Source: Oscillatoriales cyanobacterium
GTDB taxonomy: Bacteria; Cyanobacteriota; Cyanobacteriia; Cyanobacteriales; Microcoleaceae
Direction: 5' to 3'
Length of the DNA: 56,369 bases
NCBI GenBank assembly: GCA_004294385.1
Contig: REAP01000034.1
Coordinates: forward strand, 1 to 56,369
In this document: positions 1-8,063 of the stretch, one piece after another
Position numbering within the stretch: the stretch's first letter is position 1
Layout: each line of letters begins with the position of its first letter
Program-made: the position numbers and the translations under genes
Notes under the pieces: generated by a model
Told to the model about the DNA's origin: nothing
The model's input: the letters and a program-made list of their open reading frames with translations, nothing else
The model's database searches: none

Positions 1-99
1 ATACATCAACTAACTCTTCAGTCCTCTTTGAGAGGACTTTCGCTATAAGACAGGGGTTTAAACCCCTGTCGGGCTATTGGTTCTACCTTAAGTTGACAC
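1..99. mobile_element. Right end of a MITE-like palindromic element (truncated by the window)
   Basis: The end at 87-99 reads CTTAAGTTGACAC, the same 13-bp terminal repeat that bounds the complete copy at 20798-20993. Inside are a hairpin at 20-38 (AGTCCTCTTTGAGAGGACT) and a perfect 22-bp palindrome at 49-70 built on GACAGGGGTTT. The same hairpin occurs in the second copy. No transposase is encoded here, so it is a non-autonomous element by inference; its left end lies outside the window. Confidence 0.7.
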
Positions 100-127
100 T
101 CCTTGGGCACTGCCGTTTCCTCAATTA

Positions 128-1111
128 CTAAATTCCTAACAAATGAGCAGGATTTTCTATCATCATCAAATCAATTTCCCGCTGAGAAATTCCTTCACCT
201 ATCAATTTTTCCACAAATATTTTGTAACCTTCCGCAGGTAAAGGATCGGGTTTTCTTCCCAAATCCGTACTGAGCACAAAATGCTCGGCTCCGATTAGTT
301 TGATCGCGGCAGCCATCCGCTCAATTGAAACATGATGCCAGTTTTTGTGTCCCTTGTCAGCCGCCTTTTCTCCCATCAAATCGTTCACAAATGCGAGTTC
401 TAAGAAAGCTCCCATCTGGGCTGCTGTTTGCATATTTTTTAGGGACAAACCGGGTACATCAGCCATTGCGTGGGTAATCAGGATGTTCTGAATGTTCAGA
501 AGTTTGGCCCGCGCAACAACAGCCATTACCTCTTCCGGGCAAATATGACCAGTTTCCAATACCAAATTCTCTCTAGCTACAATCTGTAATACCGCTTCTG
601 TCTCCGGTAAAATCTTGCCATTTTCCGCAACTTTAATCCCAATTCCCGGCTTGTGAAAAACCCTCAAATGACAATCAGCATCAACCGTTGGTAGCCACAC
701 TACTTTACCGTATTTGCCGCCGATGCGGTGCATTGCTTCTACCGCTGCCCGATTCATCCCACCAACAGAATGATTGAGAACAACTCCTCCGAAAACTTCG
801 ATTTTTGGTACTATTTTATTAACCAGAACTGCGCGGGCTGCTGTACTCCCAAAATGATTTTTCAATACCACAGCTTTCATCTTCGCCCTAGCAGCTAATT
901 TGGCTACTTCAAAATCGTCAAGTCTGCGGGGAATCACATCAGGAGATGAATGGATGTGAAAGTCGATCGCACTTTCGATCAGACTCTTCCGTGAATCAGG
1001 AAACTGCGGATATCCCACAGCATATACTGGCAAAGAAAAGACAGAGAAAATGACCCAAAATACTGCTGTTATTGCTATGATGTAATTAGTTAAATTTGTA
1101 GTCTGAGTCAT
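128..1111 (-). CDS. DUF6282-like metal-dependent hydrolase, exported or membrane-anchored
   Basis: This 327-residue protein starts with a hydrophobic segment (about residues 10-32) ending near VYAVG, which looks like a signal peptide or N-terminal anchor. The mature part starts with DFHIHSSPDVIPRR, followed later by ETGH and LITHAM and near the end by STDLG. His and Asp residues in this order are typical of amidohydrolase-fold TIM-barrel enzymes, and the layout fits the DUF6282 family. The substrate is unknown. It lies 12 bp downstream of sufE on the same strand, so the two are probably cotranscribed, but no functional link to Fe-S assembly is evident. The family call is from motif recognition only. 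Confidence 0.75.
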   Translation of the reverse strand: MTQTTNLTNYIIAITAVFWVIFSVFSLPVYAVGYPQFPDSRKSLIESAIDFHIHSSPDVIPRRLDDFEVAKLAARAKMKAVVLKNHFGSTAARAVLVNKIVPKIEVFGGVVLNHSVGGMNRAAVEAMHRIGGKYGKVVWLPTVDADCHLRVFHKPGIGIKVAENGKILPETEAVLQIVARENLVLETGHICPEEVMAVVARAKLLNIQNILITHAMADVPGLSLKNMQTAAQMGAFLELAFVNDLMGEKAADKGHKNWHHVSIERMAAAIKLIGAEHFVLSTDLGRKPDPLPAEGYKIFVEKLIGEGISQREIDLMMIENPAHLLGI

Positions 1112-1123
1112 GACCGCCAGCTT

Positions 1124-1570
1124 CTAATTTGTTTCTGCTTGCTCGCTCAATTGACAAGCAAGTGCTTTATTTCTCATCATTTGAAAGATGTTGTAAAATC
1201 CATTAGCGCGAGAAGGAGTCAGACTCACATTCAATCCCGTATCTTGAATAAAATCTGGGGTGACGGTGACAATTTCAGCCGGAGTTAATCCGCTCAAACC
1301 TTCCACGAGTAAGCCAACTAATCCTTTGACTAACTGAGCATCAGAATCTCCTTGAAACAAAACTTTTCCATCTGTCAAATTGGCAGTGATATAAACTTGC
1401 GATACGCAGCCAGAAACTTTGTTTTCCGGCTGTTTGTCGCCTTCGGGAAATGCTGGGAGTCGCTTAGCATACCATAGCAGTTGTTCGTAGCGCTGTTTCG
1501 GATCGGCGTGTCGCTGAAAGCGCTGGACTATTTTGGCTAGGGCTGCGGGTAGCGCGGTGTTTGCGGGCAT
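1124..1570 (-). CDS. sufE: SufE family cysteine desulfurase activator
   Basis: SufE accepts persulfide sulfur from the SufS cysteine desulfurase and passes it to the SufBCD scaffold during Fe-S cluster assembly. The 148-residue length is usual. The sulfur-acceptor cysteine is Cys55 in the segment KVSGCVSQV, preceded by the conserved RYEQLLWYAKRLPAFP. The C-terminal SRANGFYNIFQMMR is also typical of the family. It is the first gene of an apparent two-gene unit with the DUF6282-like hydrolase. No other suf gene is in the window. Confidence 0.93.
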   Translation of the reverse strand: MPANTALPAALAKIVQRFQRHADPKQRYEQLLWYAKRLPAFPEGDKQPENKVSGCVSQVYITANLTDGKVLFQGDSDAQLVKGLVGLLVEGLSGLTPAEIVTVTPDFIQDTGLNVSLTPSRANGFYNIFQMMRNKALACQLSEQAETN

Positions 1571-1683
1571 GATTCATTCGTAGCGGTTTACTTCGTTCAT
1601 ATTATACCTTGGTAGTTTGGGCGATCGCACAGAAGTAACTTCGGGCGATCGCGTTTTATGGCTAAAATTAAGTGCGATCGGCT

Positions 1684-2043
1684 TTAACTCGCTAGCGGCG
1701 GCAAACCCCGCAACTGGCGCAGCGAATTGAGACAAAGTGGGCAGTCACAACCATATAACGCCACCGCAGCATCGCTTTCTTCTTCACTAAAGTCCAGCAT
1801 CGCAATCGGTTCATCTCCAGGGCGTTGCCAACTGATTTTCGGTTTAGAATTGACAGCAGCAGACTTGCCGGGAAAACGCACGCAAATCAGACGCTGAGTG
1901 TGGGGCGATTTCACACAGTTGGGCGAAGTAGTCGGCTGGCCTGGTGTTTGGCTAGCTTGAACGGGATTTGCGATCGCGCTTAAAGACATCATAGATCCAA
2001 ACAGCGTCGGACTTACCAATAAAGTGAGGAGCAATCTATTCAT
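1684..2043 (-). CDS. Small secreted protein with a C-terminal cysteine cluster, unknown function
   Basis: The 119-residue protein starts with a clear signal peptide (hydrophobic residues 3-26, likely cleaved near AIANP). The mature chain is short and Pro/Ser-rich and ends in a compact cluster, YGCDCPLCLNSLRQLRGLPP, with three Cys in C-D-C-P-L-C. Two more Cys occur mid-chain (NCVKS, LICVRF). The cluster could bind metal or form disulfides; I do not recognise the family. The gene is monocistronic, with 113 bp before sufE. Confidence 0.65.
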   Translation of the reverse strand: MNRLLLTLLVSPTLFGSMMSLSAIANPVQASQTPGQPTTSPNCVKSPHTQRLICVRFPGKSAAVNSKPKISWQRPGDEPIAMLDFSEEESDAAVALYGCDCPLCLNSLRQLRGLPPLAS

Positions 2044-2370
2044 TTTTTGTCAAGATAGAACTTGATAATATAGAGTAGCGGATTATCTGGCCCAATTCAA
2101 CAAGGTTTTCGTCCGACACCAGTACAGTTTACCCTTATTAAGACTTAAAAGCCGAATATTTGCCAATCAAACCTCAAACAATTGTCCGCGTATTAGCAAC
2201 CAGTATTTTCTGATGACTATCACCTTTTCCGAATAAGTTTAAGATTTGTTTCAATTTGAGGAAATCTCGATCGCCCTTGATCGCAAATTCTTCCAATGTG
2301 GGTAAACTAATTATAGCAGGTGCCACTCCAAGCAGCAGACAAGTTTACCTCAAAAACCAGGTGGGGAGCG
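2044..2370. other. Divergent intergenic region without a recognised gene
   Basis: These 327 bases separate the secreted protein (minus strand) from the response regulator (plus strand). They are AT-rich and presumably hold both promoters. I see no ORF with coding character, RNA gene or clear repeat. Confidence 0.5.
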
Positions 2371-3099
2371 ATGAGTACAGTTTTAGTTGTAGAAGATTCC
2401 CGCAGCCAGCGGGAGTGTATTTCACATCAGTTGAGTTGCAGCGGATTGAATATAATTCAGGCATCTGACGGTGTGGAAGCTCTGGCTCAAATCGAGAAAA
2501 AGTGCCCCGATTTAATATTATTAGATATCGTGATGCCTCGCATGGACGGCTACGGTGTTTGTAGTTTAATTAAAGCTAACCCTGATACTCGGAATATACC
2601 GATCGTATTTTTAACCGGGAAGGGACAGCGGTTAGATTTATTTTCGATGGCGATGGAAGGAGCGGATGCTTATGTTACCAAACCTTGGCAGCCGAGGGAA
2701 CTTTTAGCAACTATCAAAAAAGTGTTGCTCAATGCTAATATTAAGTTCGATCGAGCTTCGGCGGACGCTTGGACGGAATATGGTATTTTAAACTTAAGTA
2801 CGATCGAACTGTATCAAAGCCGCGCCGATGCTTGGACAAAATATAGCCCCCAAATTCTGAAATTGTACGATGCCAGTTTAGCAGCTTTCGATCAAGCTTT
2901 GGAAATTCAACCAAGTCACTTGAAGGCGAACAAGTATCGCAACAAAGTGCAGATGATACGCACAATCTTGCTCAAAAAGTTTCAGCAAACCAGACCTTGC
3001 AAAATCTGTTATTATTATTACGGCAAGGACAACCTGAATTGTGCCGTGCATCCGGCTGGCCGCCCTCAAGAAGTGTGTCGCGATTGGGAATTTAATTAA
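2371..3099 (+). CDS. Response regulator with REC domain and C-terminal Cys cluster
   Basis: The start is set at the ATG at 2371, preceded by a GGTGGGGAG ribosome-binding site; the upstream ATG at 2320 would add residues unlike a REC N-terminus. The 242-residue product has a complete receiver domain (1-120): acidic pair E8/D9, phosphoacceptor D52 in LLDIVMP, T82 and K104 in YVTKPW. A helical linker follows, then a tail with RPCKICYYYYGK, NCAVHPAG and EVCRDWE. This C-x2-C...C...C pattern recurs, to my knowledge, in small cyanobacterial proteins and may bind metal. There is no DNA-binding domain. The cyclase gene starts 6 bp downstream, suggesting a phosphorylation-controlled pair. Confidence 0.85.
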   Translation: MSTVLVVEDSRSQRECISHQLSCSGLNIIQASDGVEALAQIEKKCPDLILLDIVMPRMDGYGVCSLIKANPDTRNIPIVFLTGKGQRLDLFSMAMEGADAYVTKPWQPRELLATIKKVLLNANIKFDRASADAWTEYGILNLSTIELYQSRADAWTKYSPQILKLYDASLAAFDQALEIQPSHLKANKYRNKVQMIRTILLKKFQQTRPCKICYYYYGKDNLNCAVHPAGRPQEVCRDWEFN

Positions 3100-3105
3100 A
3101 CTAAC

Positions 3106-3711
3106 ATGAAAACAAATAACCGTGCTTACCTGGAAAAATTGCTACAAGAAAGAAACGAACGTCCCGAAAAAATGGCAGAAATTGATGCACAAATAAATGC
3201 AACTTTTCGCCAAACTCATGCGATTATGGTGATCGATATGTCGGGATTTTCTAGGACGACTGTGCGTCACGGAATCATTCATTTTCTGGCAATGATTCAC
3301 CGGATGCACGCAATTGTCAAGCCTGTAATTGCAGACTATGGCGGCACTGTGGTTAAGGAGGAAGCTGACAATATTTTTGCAGTGTTTCCTGATGTAAAAT
3401 CGGCTGTACAAGCTGCGATCGATTCTCTGAAGCATACGGGGGCTGTGAATACGACTCTGCCGCCTGAAATGGATATTTATCTGTGCATCGGCATTGGCTG
3501 CGGTGATGTTTTAATGCTGGAAGGAGAGGATATGTACGGCTCGGAATTCAATCTGGCATCGAAGCTGGGAGAGGATTTGGCGGAACAAGGAGAGATTTTG
3601 CTTACTGATTCGGCGTTTGAAAAGTTTGAGGGTAAAAAGCAAGATTGGCAAAGAGTGGAATTTTCAATTTCGGGTTTGGAATTAGTGGCTTATAAGTGGG
3701 CGCGGGCTTAA
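3106..3711 (+). CDS. Class III nucleotide cyclase domain protein, single domain
   Basis: The 201-residue protein consists of one adenylate/guanylate cyclase catalytic domain after a charged N-terminal helix. Both metal-binding Asp positions are present: D44 in VIDMSGF and D88 in EEADNIFAVF. The transition-state Asn is N149 in GSEFNLASK. The usual GDxVNxAxR motif is altered: Asp is Ser at the second position and the catalytic Arg is Lys153. It may be a weak cyclase or a nucleotide-binding effector. No sensor or membrane segment is present, so control probably comes from the response regulator 6 bp upstream. Confidence 0.8.
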   Translation: MKTNNRAYLEKLLQERNERPEKMAEIDAQINATFRQTHAIMVIDMSGFSRTTVRHGIIHFLAMIHRMHAIVKPVIADYGGTVVKEEADNIFAVFPDVKSAVQAAIDSLKHTGAVNTTLPPEMDIYLCIGIGCGDVLMLEGEDMYGSEFNLASKLGEDLAEQGEILLTDSAFEKFEGKKQDWQRVEFSISGLELVAYKWARA

Positions 3712-3726
3712 TTGTTCTAGGTTCTA

Positions 3727-3785
3727 GATGACCCGGCGGTTGAAACCGCGTCTACATAAACGAAGTCCGCCTGCGCGGACTAAGA
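3727..3785. repeat. Palindromic intergenic repeat (CGGCGGTTGAAACCGC type)
   Basis: The segment contains GCGGTTGAAACCGC followed by AAGTCCGCCTGCGCGGACT, two short hairpins side by side. It sits in the 96-bp gap between the cyclase and the spermidine-synthase-like gene. The style matches dispersed cyanobacterial REP-like units; only one copy of this exact type is seen here. Confidence 0.5.
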
Positions 3786-3807
3786 AATAAGGGAGATTTA
3801 ATATTAG

Positions 3808-4743
3808 ATGATTGACGATCGCAAAAATTGGCAAAATATGAATTTAGCCGCAATTGAGCAGCGGCTGGCTTGGGTGCAACAACAGCCTGATGGCATGATT
3901 TTTTGTAAAGATTCTGGAGTTCATTATGTTGCAGTTAAAAAAGACCGATCGCGCATTAAGCTATCTTTAGTAGAAAAGGTAAATTTGTATACAGATTTAT
4001 TGCAATCTGTGTTTGATTTAAATAATCCTTTACATCTTGTTTCTGAATATACTCAGGCGATGATGTTAGCTTTGGTGTGGCAAAGTCAACCTCAAAGAAT
4101 TTACATTGCTGGTTTTGGTGGCGGCAGAATTCCCTTAGTTTTGCACCACTATTTGCGAGAAACTCTCATTGAATGTGCGGATGTAGACCCGATCGCAGTT
4201 GAAGCAGCTACACAGTGTTTTGGGGTAAAATTAGACTCACGACTGACTGTAGCAATTCAAGATGGCAGAGAGTATCTGGAACAGCAAAAACCCGATACTC
4301 AGTACGATATCATTATGACGGATGTGTTTTTTGGCAACGGCTACTTTCCCCATCGGTTAGCAACCAAGGAATTTTACGAACTTTGCCAAAAACATTTGTC
4401 AAGTGCAGGAGTTGTGCTAGTCAATCTGCTGCAAAGAGATGAGTTTTATGCCGAAAAAGTGAAAACTTTTCAAGCTGTGTTTTCCCAGGTATGTGTCTGC
4501 CCTTGGAAGGATATTAACAGTGTTTTAATTGGCAGTAATAGTGCGATTTTAGAGAAAGACGAGATTGTTTCTAGAGCCAAGTATTTGCAAAATTACCATC
4601 AATTTTCATTTGCTTTAACAGACAGAGCGATGGAAGTGAAAGTAGGTACAGAATTGGCGGAAGCAGTACCTAATTTAGACAAAGCTCATGTTTTGCTCGA
4701 CGATTCGCCACCCGTCGGTTATTTTGATTGCTGGTTATTTTGA
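3808..4743 (+). CDS. Spermidine synthase-like (SAM-fold) protein
   Basis: The 311-residue protein carries a Rossmann-type aminopropyl/methyltransferase fold. Motif I is IYIAGFGGGRIPL, followed by an acidic strand end (ECADVDPIAVEAA) and QDGREYL, then YDIIMTDVFFGNGYFPHRL. The arrangement matches spermidine-synthase-like proteins. True spermidine synthases have longer conserved substrate motifs, so whether it makes polyamines or methylates something is open. The end of the gene overlaps a 15-bp tandem duplication (about 4721-4756) whose second copy lies past the stop codon. It is separated by 96 bp from the cyclase. Confidence 0.7.
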   Translation: MIDDRKNWQNMNLAAIEQRLAWVQQQPDGMIFCKDSGVHYVAVKKDRSRIKLSLVEKVNLYTDLLQSVFDLNNPLHLVSEYTQAMMLALVWQSQPQRIYIAGFGGGRIPLVLHHYLRETLIECADVDPIAVEAATQCFGVKLDSRLTVAIQDGREYLEQQKPDTQYDIIMTDVFFGNGYFPHRLATKEFYELCQKHLSSAGVVLVNLLQRDEFYAEKVKTFQAVFSQVCVCPWKDINSVLIGSNSAILEKDEIVSRAKYLQNYHQFSFALTDRAMEVKVGTELAEAVPNLDKAHVLLDDSPPVGYFDCWLF

Positions 4744-4849
4744 TTGCTGGTTATTTTGTGTTTGTTGTTTATGGTTTTTTATGAATGATTTAACCACAGA
4801 GGGCGCAGAGGGCGCAGAGGAGGAGAACGGAGAGATGAATAATTTGGGA

Positions 4850-5197
4850 TTAATAGCGAGGGATAGTCCGATCGACTACTATTGAATAAGCATCAATACC
4901 GCCAATGATGTTTTTAACGTTAATAAAGCCTTGTTCGGTCAACCAGTGGCACATTTGAGCCGATCGCATTCCATGATGACATAGAACTAGGGTTTCTGTG
5001 TCGCGATCGAGGCGATCGGCTATTTCCGTTGACCATTCGGCAAATTCACTCAGCGGAAAGACTGCAAATCCTGGGAGTGAGACGAGTTCAATTTCATCAG
5101 GTTCTCGCACATCTACAAGCTGCAATTTATCAGTAGCTGGTTCTGCTAAACGCTGGCTTAATTCTTCGACAGTAATTTGACCAAAAATTTGTGACAT
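4850..5197 (-). CDS. Single-domain rhodanese-like sulfurtransferase
   Basis: The start is placed at the ATG read from 5197 (protein begins [13 protein letters not shown]), giving 115 residues. The open frame continues upstream only because heptamer repeats happen to be open, giving a repeated PNSQFPI peptide. The active-site loop is LCHHGMRS with Cys73. LVDVREPDE and GGIDAYS are standard rhodanese features. It probably moves sulfane sulfur or has a related thiol role. There is no Shine-Dalgarno site: the repeat array ends about 13 bp before the start codon. Confidence 0.88.
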   Translation of the reverse strand: MSQIFGQITVEELSQRLAEPATDKLQLVDVREPDEIELVSLPGFAVFPLSEFAEWSTEIADRLDRDTETLVLCHHGMRSAQMCHWLTEQGFINVKNIIGGIDAYSIVVDRTIPRY

Positions 5198-5209
5198 TAA
5201 ATCAAAGAG

Positions 5210-5287
5210 GGAATTGGGAATTGGGAATTGGGAATTGGGAATTGGGAATTGGGAATTGGGAATTGGGAATTGGGAATTGGGAATTGG
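5210..5287. repeat. Heptanucleotide tandem array (GGAATTG unit)
   Basis: About eleven near-perfect copies of a 7-bp unit lie immediately upstream of the rhodanese start codon (minus strand). The following bases contain two copies of GGCCAAAGAGGGCATT, also about 16 bp each. Confidence 0.9.
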
Positions 5288-5360
5288 CCAAAGAGGGCAT
5301 TGGCCAAAGAGGGCATTGGGCATTTGTTATTTGTTAGTGGTTGTTTGTTATTAGAAAAAA

Positions 5361-5405
5361 CACTAACCACTAACCACTAACCACTAACTACTAACTACTA
5401 ACTAT
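5361..5405. repeat. Heptanucleotide tandem array (ACTAACC/ACTAACT units)
   Basis: About six 7-bp units, with the last base changing from C to T partway along the array. It sits between the rhodanese and the Cys-repeat protein, 75 bp from the first heptamer array but with a different unit. Confidence 0.85.
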
Positions 5406-5434
5406 TCCCGATGCCCTCTTTGGCCAATTATCAA

Positions 5435-6064
5435 TTAATTTAACTTAGAAGGTGGTGGAATTAGATCCACAGGAAGTTTTGGTGTGGGACGATCGTCTAA
5501 TTGACTTACTGTATCCCTAGTATCGAGACAAGTGGTCATTAGGCGATCGATCGAAAAGTCTACCTGACGGCTCAAACCAACTACGCATTCCGAAAATTGC
5601 TCTGGTAATAAACTGCGGCGACATTGATCCAACACCAACAGCGGAGTCGTAGTTTGAGTTCGAGACTTCGTGTTAATATCCACCACGCAAGTCGCCAAAT
5701 CCTTGGGGCGGCGCACTCGCTGACAGCTAGCAAGTGCTTCAGCAGCCACAATATTCGTTTTGCGATTGATTTGAACCACACACTTAGATATCTCGCGGGG
5801 ATGGAGTGCACCGGCACAAGCGTTGGCGGCTGCATCTGCGGTAAGTCCGGCTCCCATTAGTTCCACAGAGCAGGCGCGATACTCATTCTTCGTCCGAGGG
5901 AATCTAATCGTGATGGCTGATGCTGGCATTGGAGGCAATGCTGTGGCCAATAAACCTAGAGTTGCTAGTTGTGTACCGAGAGTCAAGATCCAGCTTCCAG
6001 TTGCTTTTGAGCCTGCTGGTGCGGGATGCGTGACAGAACTGGGTGAAGATTTGGGGTTGTGCAT
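5435..6064 (-). CDS. Secreted protein with three Cys-x-Pro-CVV repeats, unknown function
   Basis: The 209-residue protein has a hydrophobic export segment at about residues 22-50 (TLGLLATALPPMPASA). The mature part contains three related units of about 35-37 residues: ACAGALHPREISKCVVQI, SCQRVRRPKDLATCVVDI and QCRRSLLPEQFSECVVGL. Each has a Cys, a Pro about six residues later, and CVV. The regular Cys pairs suggest disulfides or a metal site in the periplasm. I do not recognise a named family. A Pro-rich tail ends the protein. Confidence 0.75.
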   Translation of the reverse strand: MHNPKSSPSSVTHPAPAGSKATGSWILTLGTQLATLGLLATALPPMPASAITIRFPRTKNEYRACSVELMGAGLTADAAANACAGALHPREISKCVVQINRKTNIVAAEALASCQRVRRPKDLATCVVDINTKSRTQTTTPLLVLDQCRRSLLPEQFSECVVGLSRQVDFSIDRLMTTCLDTRDTVSQLDDRPTPKLPVDLIPPPSKLN

Positions 6065-6116
6065 GGTGGATTTAATTTATCAGTTTTTTTACTAATAGAC
6101 ATGGACGATAATTATT

Positions 6117-6141
6117 GTGGCACAGGCATCCTGCCTGTTCG
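6117..6141. repeat. REP-like palindrome (CAGGCATC/CTGCCTG type)
   Basis: The hairpin GGCACAGGCATCCTGCCTG belongs to the same family as the elements at 8466-8600, 30317-30338, 40516-40543 and 41213-41233. Here it lies upstream of rpsD. Confidence 0.75.
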
Positions 6142-6373
6142 ACCCAGGCGCGATCGGGCGATCGGCTTTCAATTCAGATTTTGTGTGATATGATAAACGA
6201 CGGGTCAAAAATTGAGTACGGTAAGGCATACCGAAACTTTCGGACACCGATCCGAGCAACGCTTGGGGAGAGATCACCACTACTGAATATTAGAGTAATT
6301 CTGCCTCAGTAGGTCGTCTCGCAGAACCAAAAATCTCAGCGTTTTTAGACCTGAGAGTGCCAAAATATAAAGC
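6142..6373 (+). promoter_or_regulatory. rpsD leader region with several potential hairpins
   Basis: The 230 bases before the rpsD palindrome hold no coding frame but several complementary segments. Examples are CTACTGA (6278-6284) with TCAGTAG (6306-6312), and CTCAG with CTGAG around a GTTTTTAGAC loop (about 6333-6353). Ribosomal protein S4 binds its own mRNA leader in other bacteria, so a structured autoregulatory leader is plausible. This is inference only, as no known consensus was matched. Confidence 0.35.
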
Positions 6374-6393
6374 CTGTATAAAATTTTATACAG
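6374..6393. promoter_or_regulatory. Perfect 20-bp palindrome just upstream of rpsD
   Basis: CTGTATAAAA is followed directly by its reverse complement TTTTATACAG, 19 bp before the rpsD ATG and just upstream of the AGAGGA ribosome-binding site. It could be a dimeric repressor operator, or an RNA hairpin that sequesters or exposes the initiation region. Confidence 0.6.
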
Positions 6394-6412
6394 ACATTAC
6401 AGAGGAAAATCA

Positions 6413-7021
6413 ATGTCTCGATATCGGGGTCCCCGATTAAGAATCGTCCGTCGCCTCAAGGATTTGCCTGGGCTGACTCGCAAAACACCCAGACGGGATT
6501 ATCCACCTGGGCAACATGGTCAAGACCGCAAAAAGCTCTCTGAGTATGCGGTTCGCTTGCAAGAAAAGCAAAAACTCCGTTTCAATTACGGTGTGACAGA
6601 ACGTCAACTACTTCGTTACGTTCGGAAAGCTCGCCGAGTCACTGGTTCCACAGGTCAAGTGTTACTGCAATTCTTGGAAATGCGCTTGGACAATACTGTG
6701 TTTCGGATGGGAATGGCTCCAACTATTCCGTCCGCTAGACAATTGGTCAACCACGGTCATGTGACTGTGAACGATCGCGAAGTCAACATCGCCAGCTATC
6801 AGTGCAAGCCTGGAGATGTAGTTTCGGTCAAAAATAGAGAGCGTTCTCGCCTGATGGTGGAGACTAACCTCAAAGATCCAGGTTTGGCTCACTTGCCAAG
6901 TCACTTGGAATTTGATAAGCAAAAACTGGTTGGTAAAGTCAACGGCGTTGTCGAACGTGAGTGGATTGCGCTTCAGGTTAACGAACTGCTAGTCGTGGAA
7001 TACTATTCACGACAAGCCTAA
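6413..7021 (+). CDS. rpsD: 30S ribosomal protein S4
   Basis: S4 binds 16S rRNA early in small-subunit assembly. The 202-residue length and the sequence are typical: N-terminal [20 protein letters not shown], basic body, and an S4 RNA-binding domain with [18 protein letters not shown] (about residues 105-122). As usual in cyanobacteria, it stands alone rather than within the large ribosomal protein operon. The ribosome-binding site AGAGGAAAATCA precedes the ATG, and a strong intrinsic terminator follows at 7070-7098. Confidence 0.98.
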   Translation: MSRYRGPRLRIVRRLKDLPGLTRKTPRRDYPPGQHGQDRKKLSEYAVRLQEKQKLRFNYGVTERQLLRYVRKARRVTGSTGQVLLQFLEMRLDNTVFRMGMAPTIPSARQLVNHGHVTVNDREVNIASYQCKPGDVVSVKNRERSRLMVETNLKDPGLAHLPSHLEFDKQKLVGKVNGVVEREWIALQVNELLVVEYYSRQA

Positions 7022-7069
7022 GTTATTAGTCATCAGTCATAGGACTAAGAATTAATAATTTTTAATACT

Positions 7070-7098
7070 CCCATCCCTTTTTAGGGATGGGATTTTTT
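7070..7098 (+). terminator. rpsD: Intrinsic terminator of rpsD
   Basis: CCCATCCC and GGGATGGG pair around a short TTTTTA loop and are followed by ATTTTTTG, about 50 bp after the rpsD stop codon. Confidence 0.88.
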
Positions 7099-7128
7099 GA
7101 AGGTTTCGCTTGTTGATTTCCTTATGCC

Positions 7129-7151
7129 CCGTCTTTCTAGGACGGTTTTTT
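7129..7151 (+). terminator. Second terminator-like hairpin
   Basis: CCGTC and GACGG form a short stem around TTTCTAG and are followed by six T residues. It lies 31 bp after the first terminator and may be a backup terminator or the end of a small RNA. Confidence 0.55.
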
Positions 7152-7745
7152 GATATACTTTCGCTAGGGCGTTTGCCTTCCCTCTGGACTCAAGACACAA
7201 GGACGAGGAGTTATGCCTTAGCCGCCAATAAAGTAGACAGGTATGTCAAATTTTGCTCCTTCTGTTTCTGCTTTTTTCCGGTTCTCAAATCCACCGAGGC
7301 GAGAAATCTGCTCTCCAAGGTGGTATTTTTGTAACCAAATTTATGGATTAATTATAAAAATTGTCCAAATCCATATAAATTAAAGGTTCCACCGATCCAT
7401 AAGGGTCGGGAAGACTTTAGAATGATTCAGTGAAAATTAGATGCTGTCGGGTTTTCAGGAATTAAAAATCAAAATTCCTTTTCTGACCAATTACCCTAGG
7501 GTAATTGGTATTCAGCAGGAGTTCTGATTCGGGGAAGTGGACAGGGGCGATCGGACTAACCGAAACCTCCCAAGCCACAGCCCAATCCAGTTGATCACTC
7601 ACAGCTAGTAGTTGAACTCTGTTTGTAATCTCCACAGGGGGGCAACCATTCCCCCCCAGCCCGAAAGGGTAGGCGGTTAAAATCGTCGATGTTGTTTTCT
7701 TCTCAGGTCTAAAGACACTGAGTTTCCCACTTACCGGATCTTTTT
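7152..7745. other. Long noncoding stretch between rpsD and hup
   Basis: No reading frame here looks coding, and I recognise no tRNA, SRP RNA, RNase P RNA or tmRNA. The region contains a perfect 24-bp palindrome (7486-7509) and a G/C-rich segment near 7635-7675 (CAGGGGGGCAACC, CCCCCCCAGCCCG). It could encode a structured small RNA or a long hup leader. Confidence 0.4.
7486..7509. promoter_or_regulatory. Perfect 24-bp palindrome upstream of hup
   Basis: ACCAATTACCCT is followed directly by its reverse complement AGGGTAATTGGT. CTGA and TCAG flank it and could extend the hairpin with a small bulge. It has no T-run, so an operator or a processing hairpin fits better than a terminator. The distance to the hup start is about 236 bp. 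Confidence 0.6.
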
Positions 7746-8048
7746 ATGAACAAAGGTGAATTGGTTGATGCAGTCGCGGAAAAGGCTACCGTGACGAAAA
7801 AACAGGCAGATGCCGTTTTGAGTGCTGCCTTGGAAGCAATCATGGAAGCTGTCTCTGATGGCGACAAGGTGACGTTGGTTGGTTTTGGTTCCTTTGAGTC
7901 CCGCGAACGCAAGGCTCGTGAGGGTCGCAATCCCAAAACTGGCGCTAAGATGGAAATTCCGGCAACCAGAGTTCCAGCATTTTCCGCAGGGAAGTTGTTC
8001 AAGGACAGAGTTGCACCGGACAAAAACGCCGATAAAGCCCCCGAATAA
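7746..8048 (+). CDS. hup: HU-family nucleoid DNA-binding protein
   Basis: HU bends and compacts DNA as a dimer. The 100-residue protein begins MNKGELVDAVAEKATVTKKQ, and the DNA-binding beta-arm carries the signature GRNPKTGAKMEIPATRVPAF. A short polar tail (DRVAPDKNADKAPE) extends past the usual 90-residue core, as in other cyanobacterial HU proteins. The cobD-like gene begins 15 bp downstream and may be cotranscribed. The start region lacks a strong Shine-Dalgarno site. Confidence 0.95.
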   Translation: MNKGELVDAVAEKATVTKKQADAVLSAALEAIMEAVSDGDKVTLVGFGSFESRERKAREGRNPKTGAKMEIPATRVPAFSAGKLFKDRVAPDKNADKAPE

Positions 8049-8063
8049 TCGACAAACTGAACT

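Noticed and set aside
7152..7745. tRNA, SRP RNA, tmRNA or RNase P RNA in the rpsD-hup gap
   Set aside because: None of their conserved segments (for example a TpsiC-arm GTTCGAATC-like sequence) could be found.
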